A program made the translations under genes and the position numbers. Shown here piece after piece: positions 1-7,488 of a stretch of 8,953 nt of DNA (positions are counted from its first letter, which is position 1; each line of letters starts with the position of its first letter). The DNA comes from Lachnospiraceae bacterium (GTDB taxonomy: Bacteria > Bacillota > Clostridia > Lachnospirales > Lachnospiraceae), in the NCBI GenBank assembly GCA_003446735.1, contig DMCJ01000016.1:1-8953 (forward strand), given 5' to 3'. Under the pieces are notes generated by a model. That model ran no database searches. It was not told where the DNA came from and was given only the letters and a program-made list of their open reading frames with translations.

Positions 1-1
1 C

Positions 2-358
2 GGCTGGGCTCTGGCGTATTATTCGTGGTATAATAATATATCATTTAAGCGGATAAATGAGGTTATCCCTTTTTCCGAAGTGGTCACAATGTATGACCCG
101 CTTCATGAAGCTGATATCATGAAGGTTGTAGTTGAACTTGACCGGATAATGGAGGAGCGCGATACTTCCAGGCTTGCCAGGTTGAGAGCATATGCGAATC
201 TTACTCAAAAAGGTCTTGCCGAAAAGTCTAATGTCTCGGTCCGCATGATAGAGCAATATGAGCAGGGGACAAAGGATATAAATAAAGCTTCTGCCGATAC
301 CGTATTCCGTTTGTCGCGAGCACTTAATTGCAGTATGGAAGACCTGCGAAAGTTTTGA
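2..358 (+). CDS. XRE-family helix-turn-helix regulator, 5'-truncated by window edge
   Basis: The reading frame is open from base 2 to the TGA ending at 358 and gives 118 visible residues. The true start lies upstream. A GTG at 80 could be read as a start, but the frame upstream encodes a sensible block (GWALAYYSWYN...) that continues smoothly, so I treat the gene as truncated. Visible residues 61-118 form an XRE/HTH_3 fold: LRAYANLTQKGLAEKSNVS, then the recognition-helix region SVRMIEQYEQG, and the helical end ADTVFRLSRALNCSMEDL. The preceding 60 residues resemble, from memory, an N-terminal block found before XRE domains in Lachnospiraceae proteins whose function is not settled. DNA binding is the likely role and the target is unknown. 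The next gene starts 20 bases downstream, so the two may be co-transcribed. Nothing links it directly to the sugar genes. Confidence 0.8.
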   Translation, partial: GWALAYYSWYNNISFKRINEVIPFSEVVTMYDPLHEADIMKVVVELDRIMEERDTSRLARLRAYANLTQKGLAEKSNVSVRMIEQYEQGTKDINKASADTVFRLSRALNCSMEDLRKF

Positions 359-378
359 ATTTTGTAAAAGTGGCGATC

Positions 379-591
379 ATGTTTAAGAAAAAGAAAAAAA
401 CAAAAGAATTCGATAAAGAAAACCTGACTCCGATGATAAGGACGAGTATATGCACCGGAGAGCAGGTGGCAGGATTTAAAGATAAACGCAGCGGGAAATT
501 TGAGGAGATCGCGCTTATTAAAAATGATGCGGATCTATCTGCGTTTAAAGCGCAGTACGGGATCGAGGGAGAGATCCCCAAGTTCTATTGA
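379..591 (+). CDS. Small lysine-rich conserved hypothetical protein (70 aa)
   Basis: I do not recognise a function. The frame is open back to a TTG at 328, but that start would overlap the upstream regulator gene and add an unconvincing leader. I chose ATG 379, which gives the start MFKKKKKTKEFDKEN. No clear Shine-Dalgarno sequence precedes it. The start lies 20 bases after the previous stop, so translational coupling is possible. The protein has a very basic N-terminus (residues 2-10), a middle part MIRTSICTGEQVAGFKDK, and a mixed C-terminus ending EGEIPKFY. It has no signal peptide or membrane segment. From memory, small proteins of this kind recur in Lachnospiraceae and some carry the automatic label 'aspartate dehydrogenase'. 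At 70 residues with no visible nucleotide-binding motif, that label should not be trusted. A 64-base gap separates it from the esterase gene. Confidence 0.6.
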   Translation: MFKKKKKTKEFDKENLTPMIRTSICTGEQVAGFKDKRSGKFEEIALIKNDADLSAFKAQYGIEGEIPKFY

Positions 592-641
592 CCGGTCGCA
601 GAGAATAATACCCGGGAAAAGCATCGGCCGGCTAATACCGC

Positions 642-648
642 GGAAAGG
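642..648 (+). promoter_or_regulatory. Ribosome binding site that sets the SGNH esterase start
   Basis: The purine-rich GGAAAGG lies 7 bases before ATG 656. It supports that start over the in-frame codon at 500, which lies inside the preceding gene and would add an arginine- and serine-rich leader without homology-like features. Confidence 0.6.
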
Positions 649-655
649 CAACTAT

Positions 656-1639
656 ATGAAATTAACCAATGATGAATTAAAGGAAATATATTTCGGAGCG
701 CTCTTCTTCGAAGAGACGAAGGAGGGCTATCTTCAGGCGTTCCAGTATTCGAGGGCGCAAATGGATTATTTTGAAAAGGTGTCCGATTTCTGGTTCGAAA
801 GATGCTCTGCGTCGACTGCTAAAACGCTAGAATTTAAAACGGATGCGACTAAGGTATCTTTTGATTATGAGATCATATGGGAAGGATCGCAGGATTCGTT
901 TGAGCTTGCGGTTGACGGACTGATCACGGACATAAAATATGTAAAAGATATTAAAAAGAAGGGCCGGCTTGAATTTGGTTTTGTCAGAGAAGGCGAAGAA
1001 AGCAGTGACAGCAACGGCAGTAGGAAAAAGGATATCATCATCTACCTCCCCGCGGATGCGACCGTCATCATAAAAGACTTTGAGATAGACGGGACATATG
1101 AAAGAGCTAAGAAGAATGAAAAAGTCCTCTGGCTCGGAGATTCGATAACCCAGGGGTTCGGACCGTTAAGGTCCGGACAGACTTATGTCAGCGTTGCTAA
1201 CAGGATCTTAAATTATGACATCTTAAATCAGGGCATCGGCGGTTATGTGTATGATAAATTTTCGCTTATGAAAATGGAAGGTTATGAGCCCGACAAGATC
1301 ATAGTCGCACTTGGAACGAATCAATACGGCGATAAGCATTTTAAGGTGATCGAAGATTATTATGATACGCTGATCTCGATCTACGGTGATAAGATCCCGA
1401 TCCTCTGCATTCTGCCGCTTTGGCGTGGGGATAATCCGGAAGGTATTCCGACGCTCATAGAGTTCTGTAAAAAGGTAAAAGAGATAGCCGAAAGATATGA
1501 GAATATAAAGACAGTGGACGGCTTTAAGCTTGTGCCGCACCTGCCCGAGTATTATCTTGATGATCTCCATCCCAACTGTCTGGGTGCGGAGATCTACGGA
1601 AGGAATCTTGTAGAAGCTATAAGAATGCTTGATTTCTGA
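656..1639 (+). CDS. Cytoplasmic SGNH/GDSL-family esterase, probable carbohydrate deacylase
   Basis: Predicted 327-residue serine esterase. The SGNH blocks are visible. Block I is LGDSITQG with nucleophile Ser163. Block II is GIGG (193-196). Block III is GTNQ with Asn222. Block V is DDLHPN with Asp302 and His305. The first 150 or so residues are mostly beta-strand-like, as in two-domain carbohydrate esterases that place a jelly-roll domain before the SGNH domain (CE2 style). This suggests an acetyl-polysaccharide or acetyl-oligosaccharide substrate, although the exact CE family cannot be fixed by eye. The N-terminus (MKLTNDELKEIYFGALFF) has no signal peptide, so the enzyme should act in the cytoplasm on imported sugar. 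It sits 179 bases ahead of the carboxylesterase-GH43 fusion gene, which suggests a shared pathway. No convincing promoter or terminator flanks it directly, so read-through from upstream is possible. Confidence 0.85.
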   Translation: MKLTNDELKEIYFGALFFEETKEGYLQAFQYSRAQMDYFEKVSDFWFERCSASTAKTLEFKTDATKVSFDYEIIWEGSQDSFELAVDGLITDIKYVKDIKKKGRLEFGFVREGEESSDSNGSRKKDIIIYLPADATVIIKDFEIDGTYERAKKNEKVLWLGDSITQGFGPLRSGQTYVSVANRILNYDILNQGIGGYVYDKFSLMKMEGYEPDKIIVALGTNQYGDKHFKVIEDYYDTLISIYGDKIPILCILPLWRGDNPEGIPTLIEFCKKVKEIAERYENIKTVDGFKLVPHLPEYYLDDLHPNCLGAEIYGRNLVEAIRMLDF

Positions 1640-1728
1640 GAATTTATGAAAATCATTCAGAATACGGTAGCATTAAAGGTCATCTTAAAAAGCGGCGAAA
1701 GACTATCCGCATAATCTCAAAAATCTCG

Positions 1729-1742
1729 GGTAAACGTTAAAT
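1729..1742 (+). promoter_or_regulatory. Candidate cre / LacI-family operator
   Basis: GGTAAACGTTAAAT fits the core of the catabolite-responsive element consensus TGWAANCGNTNWCA at the central positions (GTAAACGTTAA) but misses the first base and the last two. A GTTAC follows, so GTAA...TTAC form an imperfect inverted repeat. It lies about 30 bases upstream of the proposed -10 of the fusion gene, where CcpA or a LacI-type sugar repressor could act. The match is imperfect and the call is tentative. Confidence 0.3.
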
Positions 1743-1749
1743 GTTACAA

Positions 1750-1778
1750 GGGGGATTATTTCCGGGCCATATTATAAA
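1750..1778 (+). promoter_or_regulatory. Candidate promoter of the fusion-kinase-regulator operon
   Basis: A -10-like TATAAA (1773-1778) sits 41 bases before the GTG start. There is no good -35 box at the normal distance. The nearest candidate, TTACAA (1744-1749), is too far away at 23 bases. The -35 position is instead occupied by GGGGGA (1750-1755), followed by an AT-rich stretch and TTTCC (1759-1763). A weak -35 with a G-rich element is compatible with an activator-dependent promoter. The same arrangement recurs before the lipoprotein gene. The rest of the 1640-1818 gap shows no RNA gene and no terminator for the upstream esterase gene. Confidence 0.45.
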
Positions 1779-1818
1779 ATGAACAACATATAACAAGAAA
1801 GACTGCGAGGAATTAATC

Positions 1819-4584
1819 GTGATAAGAACAGCCCAAACGGAAAACGGAACAGTCAGAGGATTGCAGGGGACAGATGCAAGGATCACCGTTTATAAGGGGA
1901 TCCCTTTTGCGGCTCAGCCTGTCGGAAAGAACAGATGGAGAGCACCGCAGCCTGCAGAAAACTGGGAAGGGATAAGAGATTGCTATGCATTCGGTCCGAT
2001 CTCGATGCAGGATGTGCCGGGAGTCGGAGACGGACTTTATGACAGGGAGTGGCATGTTGACTGTGATATCCCGATCGACGAGGACTGCCTCTACTTAAAT
2101 GTATGGACGCCGGCAAAAAGCGCGGATGAAAAGCTTCCCGTGCTGGTGTGGTATTTTGGCGGAGGTTTTCAGTGGGGCTATACGGCGGAGATGGAATTTG
2201 ACGGCGAGCGTCTTGCCTCCCGTGGGATCATAGTCGTAAGCGTTAATTACAGGCTCGGCGCCCTCGGATTTTTATCGCATCCGGACATTACAAAAGAAGC
2301 GCCCGATGCACCCGGGAATTTCGGGCTTTTAGACCAGCAGGCAGGCCTTAGATGGGTATCGAGAAATATCGCCGCTTTCGGCGGAGATCCCGAAAGGATA
2401 GTCATCGCCGGCCAGTCGGCGGGCGGCTGCAGTGTCATGAACCAGCTTACGTGCGAAGATAATTATGACCTGATAAAAGGAGCGATAATCTTAAGTGGTA
2501 TCATCAGATTCTCCGGTGAGTTCGAAGATAAGGACAAAGATCTTTTTAATCCGCCCACGCTTGACGAGGCAGAGAAAAGAGGAGAGGATTTCTTTGAATT
2601 CCTCGGCGTAAAAACTCTCGAAGAAGCCAGAGAACTGGATGCAACATTTATAAGAGAAAAGTATGCAAAATACAGGGAGAGTCATCCCTTCTTTGCAAAT
2701 ATCAAAGACGGACACTTTCAGACGGGGGACCCTTTCGAGCGCTTCATGAAGGGGGAGAGCGCTCCGGTCCCCGTTATTTCCGGAAATACCGCAGACGAAT
2801 TCATAATAGGCGGAGTAAATATTGTTGAAAGAAGCGTAAAAGAGGTCTACGCAGAAGTCCTTAAGAACAGGCCCGACGCAAAGCTTTACTACTACCGTTT
2901 CTCTCCCGATATCCCCGGAAACGACGGAGAAGGCTGCTTCCATTCCTGCGATCTGTGGTTCTTCTTTGAGACGCTTATGAAATGCTACAGGCCCTATGTC
3001 GGAAGGCATTATGATCTTTCGAGAAAGATGGCCAATTACATAGTATCTTTTGTAAAGAATTTGGATCCGAACTGCTGCGACAGAGACGGAGAGCCTCAGC
3101 CCGAGTGGAGACCTTATAAAATAGATGACAGATATGAGATGAATTTTGAGTCCGGCGGTCCCGTTCCCGGGATCGAGACGATAAGACCTAAGCAGGTATA
3201 CAATCCATACCTTCCCTCGTGGGAATATATTCCCGACGGAGAGCCGCATGTGTTCGGTGACAGGGTCTACGTCTACGGATCCCACGATCTGTACGGCGGA
3301 GAGCTTTTCTGTCCCGGAGATTATATGTGTTATTCGGCTCCGGTAAATGATCTTAAGAGCTGGAGATGCGAGGGCGTTATCTACAGAAAGACTGACGATC
3401 CCATTAATAAAGACGGAAAGATGTATCTTTACGCTCCCGATGTGACAAAGGGACCCGACGGCAGATATTATCTTTATTATGTTCTTGATAAGGTGGATAT
3501 AGTCTCCGTGGCTGTAAGCGATACGCCCGGTGGGAAATACGAATATCTGGGAAATGTTCATTACAAAGACGGAACTATCCTTGGAGAAAGAGAAGGCGAT
3601 GAGCCGCAGTTTGATCCCGGTGTTCTTACCGAGGGGGATGTCACCTACATGTTCACCGGATTTGCCGGACATGGAGATAAGTCGCGTCACGGCGCGATGC
3701 TGACATTGCTTGATAAGGATATGCTTACGATAATAAAGGAGCCTGAGTTTATTGCGCCCGGAGATATGTATGCAAAAGGAACGTCATATGAAGGACATGC
3801 TTTCTTTGAGGCTTCCTCGATAAGGAAAAAGGACGGGAAATATTATTTCATTTATTCGTCCGAAGCGATGCACGAACTATGCTATGCGACAAGTGATAAA
3901 CCTGAAGGCCCGTACGAGTACGGCGGCGTGATCGTCAGCAATAATGACATCGGAATAGATTCATATAAAAATGCAGAACTTTCGATGAATTACGGTGCGA
4001 ACAATCACGGTGGCATCGAAAAGATCGGCGATGACTGGTACATCTTCTATCACAGACATACGAATGCGACATGGTACTCGAGGCAGGGATGTGCAGAGAA
4101 GATCGAATTTACCGCTGACGGGCGTATTCCTCAGGTGGCGCTTAGCTCCTGTGGTCTTAACGGCGGACCGCTTTCCGATATCGGTGAATATCCCGCTTAT
4201 ATCGCGTGCCACTTGTTTACCGAAAAACATGATGTTTATGTAGGTGATGAAAGCGCTCCGAGAATTAAACAGGACGGATACGAGCAGGGTGTGTTATTAT
4301 CTTATATAGGAAATATCAAAAAAGGAGTTACCATCGGTTTTCGTTCTTTTAAGTGCGAAGGCGTGAAGGGAGTCCGTATCAAAACGAGAGGATATCATAA
4401 AGGAGACTTCATAATAAAAGATAAGTGGGACGGAAAAGAGCTTGGACGTATCAGTGTGGATTATGCCGACGTCTGGACTCCGTTCGAAGGGAGAGCAGAG
4501 TTTCCTGACGGGATAAGTGATCTCTATCTTACTTATGAAGGATCCGGAAGCGGAAGTTTAAAGAGCATCGAACTTACGCACTAA
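1819..4584 (+). CDS. Carboxylesterase (type B) - GH43 glycosidase - CBM6-like fusion enzyme
   Basis: This 921-residue enzyme starts at GTG 1819, 6 bases after AGGAA. Residues 1 to about 450 form a type-B carboxylesterase with Ser200 in GQSAGG, Glu327 in GNTADEF and His375 in FHSCDLWFFF. Residues from about 457 to 780 form a five-bladed GH43 glycosidase. Its likely catalytic carboxylates are Asp473 (PDGEPH), Asp541 (APDV) and Glu664 (FFEAS), and NHGG plus FYHRHT appear late in the fold. From about 790 to 921 is a beta-rich domain resembling CBM6/35-type carbohydrate binding modules. There is no signal peptide, so it should work in the cytoplasm. GH43 members mostly cleave arabinose or xylose linkages, so the pair could remove an ester and a pentose from one imported oligosaccharide. 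The oxyanion motif HGGGF reads FGGGF here (Phe113), and the Glu-His segment is short. The kinase gene begins 4 bases after the stop. Confidence 0.9.
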   Translation: MIRTAQTENGTVRGLQGTDARITVYKGIPFAAQPVGKNRWRAPQPAENWEGIRDCYAFGPISMQDVPGVGDGLYDREWHVDCDIPIDEDCLYLNVWTPAKSADEKLPVLVWYFGGGFQWGYTAEMEFDGERLASRGIIVVSVNYRLGALGFLSHPDITKEAPDAPGNFGLLDQQAGLRWVSRNIAAFGGDPERIVIAGQSAGGCSVMNQLTCEDNYDLIKGAIILSGIIRFSGEFEDKDKDLFNPPTLDEAEKRGEDFFEFLGVKTLEEARELDATFIREKYAKYRESHPFFANIKDGHFQTGDPFERFMKGESAPVPVISGNTADEFIIGGVNIVERSVKEVYAEVLKNRPDAKLYYYRFSPDIPGNDGEGCFHSCDLWFFFETLMKCYRPYVGRHYDLSRKMANYIVSFVKNLDPNCCDRDGEPQPEWRPYKIDDRYEMNFESGGPVPGIETIRPKQVYNPYLPSWEYIPDGEPHVFGDRVYVYGSHDLYGGELFCPGDYMCYSAPVNDLKSWRCEGVIYRKTDDPINKDGKMYLYAPDVTKGPDGRYYLYYVLDKVDIVSVAVSDTPGGKYEYLGNVHYKDGTILGEREGDEPQFDPGVLTEGDVTYMFTGFAGHGDKSRHGAMLTLLDKDMLTIIKEPEFIAPGDMYAKGTSYEGHAFFEASSIRKKDGKYYFIYSSEAMHELCYATSDKPEGPYEYGGVIVSNNDIGIDSYKNAELSMNYGANNHGGIEKIGDDWYIFYHRHTNATWYSRQGCAEKIEFTADGRIPQVALSSCGLNGGPLSDIGEYPAYIACHLFTEKHDVYVGDESAPRIKQDGYEQGVLLSYIGNIKKGVTIGFRSFKCEGVKGVRIKTRGYHKGDFIIKDKWDGKELGRISVDYADVWTPFEGRAEFPDGISDLYLTYEGSGSGSLKSIELTH

Positions 4585-4588
4585 CGGG

Positions 4589-6358
4589 ATGAGAGGCAAG
4601 CTTAAAGAAAAGATCATCAGGTATTTAAATTCACTGAAGCTGAACCGGAAGTTAAATCTTCTGTTCACCTTTTGCGTGCTGATCCCTATGGCGATAACCG
4701 ATGCTGTCATCTTGGGAAGCGTATACAGGAGCGTGGAGCATGATGTGGAAGCCGAGCTTTCGCAGACGGCGAGCGCGGTTGAATATACGCTTCAGAATCA
4801 GATGGAATATCCGGCAAGTATCGCGCATAACCTTTACAAAAGCCGTGTGATAGAAGAATTCCTGAACGAGCCTTATGTAACGCCTTATGATTATTACGAT
4901 GCCTATTTCAGACTGGAAAGCGGACTTATGTTTGATTCCACGATGGGTATCCAGGGCGCGAGGGTGAGCATCTTTGCCGACAACCCTACGATACTTAACG
5001 GTTCGGGTTTTTACCGAATGGACAGCGTGGAAGATGCCGAGTGGTTCAAGGAGCTTTACAGCGGAGAGGAAAACCGCCGACTGACTTTTGACTACGGCAC
5101 CGGAATGGACAGCGACACGAAGCTCAAGCGAAGGATACTCATCCTGGTAAAGATGGACATGGGCGCCTTCAGAGGATGTAAAAAAGCCTTAAGGCTCGAT
5201 CTGGATTTCAGTGATTTTGAGGATGCTCTGCAAAGGCTTGAGATCGAAGATAAGGTTTATGTATGCGACGGCGATACGCTGATATTTACAAATAAGGACA
5301 GTTCCGGAGAACTAGAGCCCTTTGAGAAGATCCCGGATTTCAGTAAGAATGTATTTAAAAAGGACATAACTCTTTACGGCAAAGATCTTACCATATATAT
5401 AGAATCAAAAGAAAACGAAGCAAAGGCATTTCTTGTCAGGAACGGAGGAGTCTTCGTCCTGCTCATGGCTTTAAACATAGCGCTGCTCCTTGTCATGATG
5501 TATATCTTAGAGCGCACGATGATCACCAGGATAAAATATCTTGAGGATTCTTTCGGTATCATGGATGAAGACAAGATGATGCTGATAAGATCGATCGGCG
5601 GAGAAGACGAGATCGCAGGCCTTATAAAAAGCTATAACAAAATGGCTTCGAGGATGAACGAGCTTGTCAATACCGTTTATAAAGACAGGCTGAAAGAGCA
5701 GGAGATGGATATTGCAAAGCAGAATGCCGAGCTTCTGGCGCTCCACAGTCAGATTAATCCTCATTTTCTGTTCAATGCACTTGAAAGCGTGCGCATGCAC
5801 AGCCTTTTGAAGAATGAAAAGGAAACTGCCGAGATGGTAGGCCGCCTTGCGGTCATGGAGAGGACCTACGTTAACTGGGGTGATGACGAGATCTCCATAA
5901 GAAAGGAAATGGATTTCGTCGATGCCTATCTGGCGCTTCAGAAATATCGTTTCGGAGACAGGCTTTCCTATCAGTTAAATGTTGATGAGGATTGCGAGAT
6001 ATACACGATACCCAAGCTCACGATAGTGACATTTGTGGAAAATGCCTGTGAGCACGGTGTGGAGAAAAAGTCGGCACCCGGCTGGATCTTCGTCAGAGTA
6101 TTTAAGAACGAAGGAATGCTAAATATAGAAATAGAAGATACCGGCGTCGGGATGAACATAGGCGTGGTCAACGATATCACCGAGCGTGTTAAGAACGTGT
6201 CGATACAGAGTATGCACGGAAAATCCCACGTAGGTATAATGAACGCCTTTTTGAGACTTAAGATGGTGACCGGAGATAAGGCGGAATTCAAGATAGAATC
6301 CGAGCGCGGAGTAGGCACTGTAATAAGACTGGGGATACCCCTTGGAGAGAACGAATGA
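4589..6358 (+). CDS. YesM-like sensor histidine kinase
   Basis: This 589-residue membrane kinase phosphorylates itself and passes phosphate to the regulator encoded next. In order: a basic N-terminus, membrane segment 1 (about 22-44), an extracellular sensor of about 240 residues (Cache-like, with DAEWFKELYSG), membrane segment 2 (about 287-307, VFVLLMALNIALLLVMMYIL), a HAMP-like region (about 308-360), a short helical linker, the His_kinase block QINPHFLFNALESVRMHS with phospho-acceptor His392, and the ATPase domain with N-box VENACEHG (Asn485) and G-box DTGVGM (Asp517). The INPHFLFN signature identifies the LytS/YesM group, which often responds to extracellular sugars together with a binding protein. 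The start lies 4 bases after the fusion gene stop with no clear Shine-Dalgarno sequence, so translation probably relies on coupling. The signal is unknown; an oligosaccharide, perhaps presented by the lipoprotein, is inferred. Confidence 0.93.
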   Translation: MRGKLKEKIIRYLNSLKLNRKLNLLFTFCVLIPMAITDAVILGSVYRSVEHDVEAELSQTASAVEYTLQNQMEYPASIAHNLYKSRVIEEFLNEPYVTPYDYYDAYFRLESGLMFDSTMGIQGARVSIFADNPTILNGSGFYRMDSVEDAEWFKELYSGEENRRLTFDYGTGMDSDTKLKRRILILVKMDMGAFRGCKKALRLDLDFSDFEDALQRLEIEDKVYVCDGDTLIFTNKDSSGELEPFEKIPDFSKNVFKKDITLYGKDLTIYIESKENEAKAFLVRNGGVFVLLMALNIALLLVMMYILERTMITRIKYLEDSFGIMDEDKMMLIRSIGGEDEIAGLIKSYNKMASRMNELVNTVYKDRLKEQEMDIAKQNAELLALHSQINPHFLFNALESVRMHSLLKNEKETAEMVGRLAVMERTYVNWGDDEISIRKEMDFVDAYLALQKYRFGDRLSYQLNVDEDCEIYTIPKLTIVTFVENACEHGVEKKSAPGWIFVRVFKNEGMLNIEIEDTGVGMNIGVVNDITERVKNVSIQSMHGKSHVGIMNAFLRLKMVTGDKAEFKIESERGVGTVIRLGIPLGENE

Positions 6359-7488
6359 AAGTACTTATAGTAGATGACGAGCCTTTCATAACACAGGGTT
6401 TAAGTCTTCTCATTGACTGGGAGAAGGAAGGCTTTGAGATAGCGGCATGTCTCGAGAACGGGAAAGAGGCATTGCAGTTTCTTGAGAAAAATGAGGTGGA
6501 TCTTATCCTTACGGATATACGCATGCCCGAATGCAGCGGACTTGAGCTTATGGAAAAGGTTCGGGAACAGAAGCTTTCCGATGCCTACTTTATTATAATG
6601 AGCGGATATGATGATTTCGGATATGCCCAGAAAGCGCTTCGAATGGGCTGCCTGGATTATCTCTTAAAGCCCGTGGACGGAGCGGAGCTTATCGAGATAT
6701 TGAAAAAGATCCGTTCGACGGAAAAGGAAAAGGTTCAGGAAAGGCGCAGACAGGCGGAGCTTGAGCAGGCATACAGGGGAAGGAACATGATATCCCGCCT
6801 CATCGGAACCTATGATTCCGGAAACGCCCAGAAGATCATCTGTAATGAAGTTTTAGACAAGCTTGTCGGAGCAATAGAAGTTAATGATGCAGGCGAGATC
6901 GACAAGCTCGTTCACGAATTTTACAAGGAGGTAAAGGAAAAGGATATACCGGAAGAATCCGTCAACTTTAACATATCCTATCTTCTTTTCCAGCTTATCA
7001 GGATAGCATCGGAGCAGGATGATGAGGTCAATCACGAAGAGATAATGAATTTTATCAGTGAGAGTTCCCTGGAGGAAGGTCTTGTAAAAGGAAAGAGCGA
7101 TCATATGGTACGCTTCTGCCTCGATTATGCGGAATACATTTCCCAGCTCAGGAAACGATCGGCCCACAGTGTCCTTCGGGATGTGGAAAAAGAGATCCAG
7201 AATCATTATGCGGAAAATATAAGTCTCCGTGAGATGAGCCAGAAGTTCTTTATAAACAATGCTTACCTGGGCCAGATGTTCAAGAAAAAATACGGTGTTT
7301 CCTTTAAGGATTACCTGACGGATTACAGGATAAAGATGGCTGCAAAAATGCTCGTGAACACGGATAAAAAGATAATCTCCATAGCCGAGGAGGTCGGCTA
7401 TAAGGACAGCGACTATTTTGTCCAGAAATTCATAGAACGCATGGGTTGCACGCCTTCGAAATACAGAAGAGACAAGAGCGCGGGATGA
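6355..7488 (+). CDS. YesN-like response regulator (receiver + AraC-type DNA-binding domain)
   Basis: This 377-residue regulator is the partner of the upstream kinase. Its ATG overlaps the kinase TGA (ATGA), and GGAGAG lies 5 bases upstream. Residues 1-118 are a receiver domain with the acidic pair Asp7/Asp8, phospho-acceptor Asp54 (LTDIRMP), Ser83 (MSGYDD) and Lys105 (LLKPVD). Residues from about 120 to 265 are a charged helical linker typical of YesN proteins. Residues from about 272 to 377 are an AraC/XylS DNA-binding domain with two helix-turn-helix units: ISLREMSQKFFINNAYLGQMFKKKYG, then ISIAEEVGYKDSDYFVQKFIERMGCTPSKYR. Proteins of this class usually activate nearby transport and hydrolase genes. 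The shared G-rich elements before the fusion gene and the lipoprotein gene are the natural candidate targets, including autoregulation of its own operon. The stop codon lies inside the terminator hairpin. Confidence 0.94.
   Translation: MKVLIVDDEPFITQGLSLLIDWEKEGFEIAACLENGKEALQFLEKNEVDLILTDIRMPECSGLELMEKVREQKLSDAYFIIMSGYDDFGYAQKALRMGCLDYLLKPVDGAELIEILKKIRSTEKEKVQERRRQAELEQAYRGRNMISRLIGTYDSGNAQKIICNEVLDKLVGAIEVNDAGEIDKLVHEFYKEVKEKDIPEESVNFNISYLLFQLIRIASEQDDEVNHEEIMNFISESSLEEGLVKGKSDHMVRFCLDYAEYISQLRKRSAHSVLRDVEKEIQNHYAENISLREMSQKFFINNAYLGQMFKKKYGVSFKDYLTDYRIKMAAKMLVNTDKKIISIAEEVGYKDSDYFVQKFIERMGCTPSKYRRDKSAG

Noticed and set aside
588..609. TTGACC followed by AATAAT as a promoter for the SGNH gene
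   Set aside because: The two boxes are only 10 bases apart, far short of the usual 16-18.
500..655. N-terminal extension of the SGNH esterase to the in-frame codon at 500
   Set aside because: It would overlap the preceding small gene by 92 bases and add an Arg/Ser-rich leader. GGAAAGG sits 7 bases before ATG 656, which gives a normal enzyme start.
1690..1711. GCGG...CCGC as a possible terminator after the SGNH gene
   Set aside because: The stem is only 4 bp with an 11-base loop and no T-run follows.
1646..1714. 22-residue ORF (MKIIQNTVALKVILKSGERLSA) just after the SGNH gene
   Set aside because: There is no Shine-Dalgarno sequence and no recognisable feature, and frames of this length occur by chance in AT-rich spacers.
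2491..3690. 399-codon open frame on the minus strand
   Set aside because: It lies wholly antisense to the fusion gene, which has intact catalytic motifs in both domains. The minus-strand translation shows no recognisable domain.
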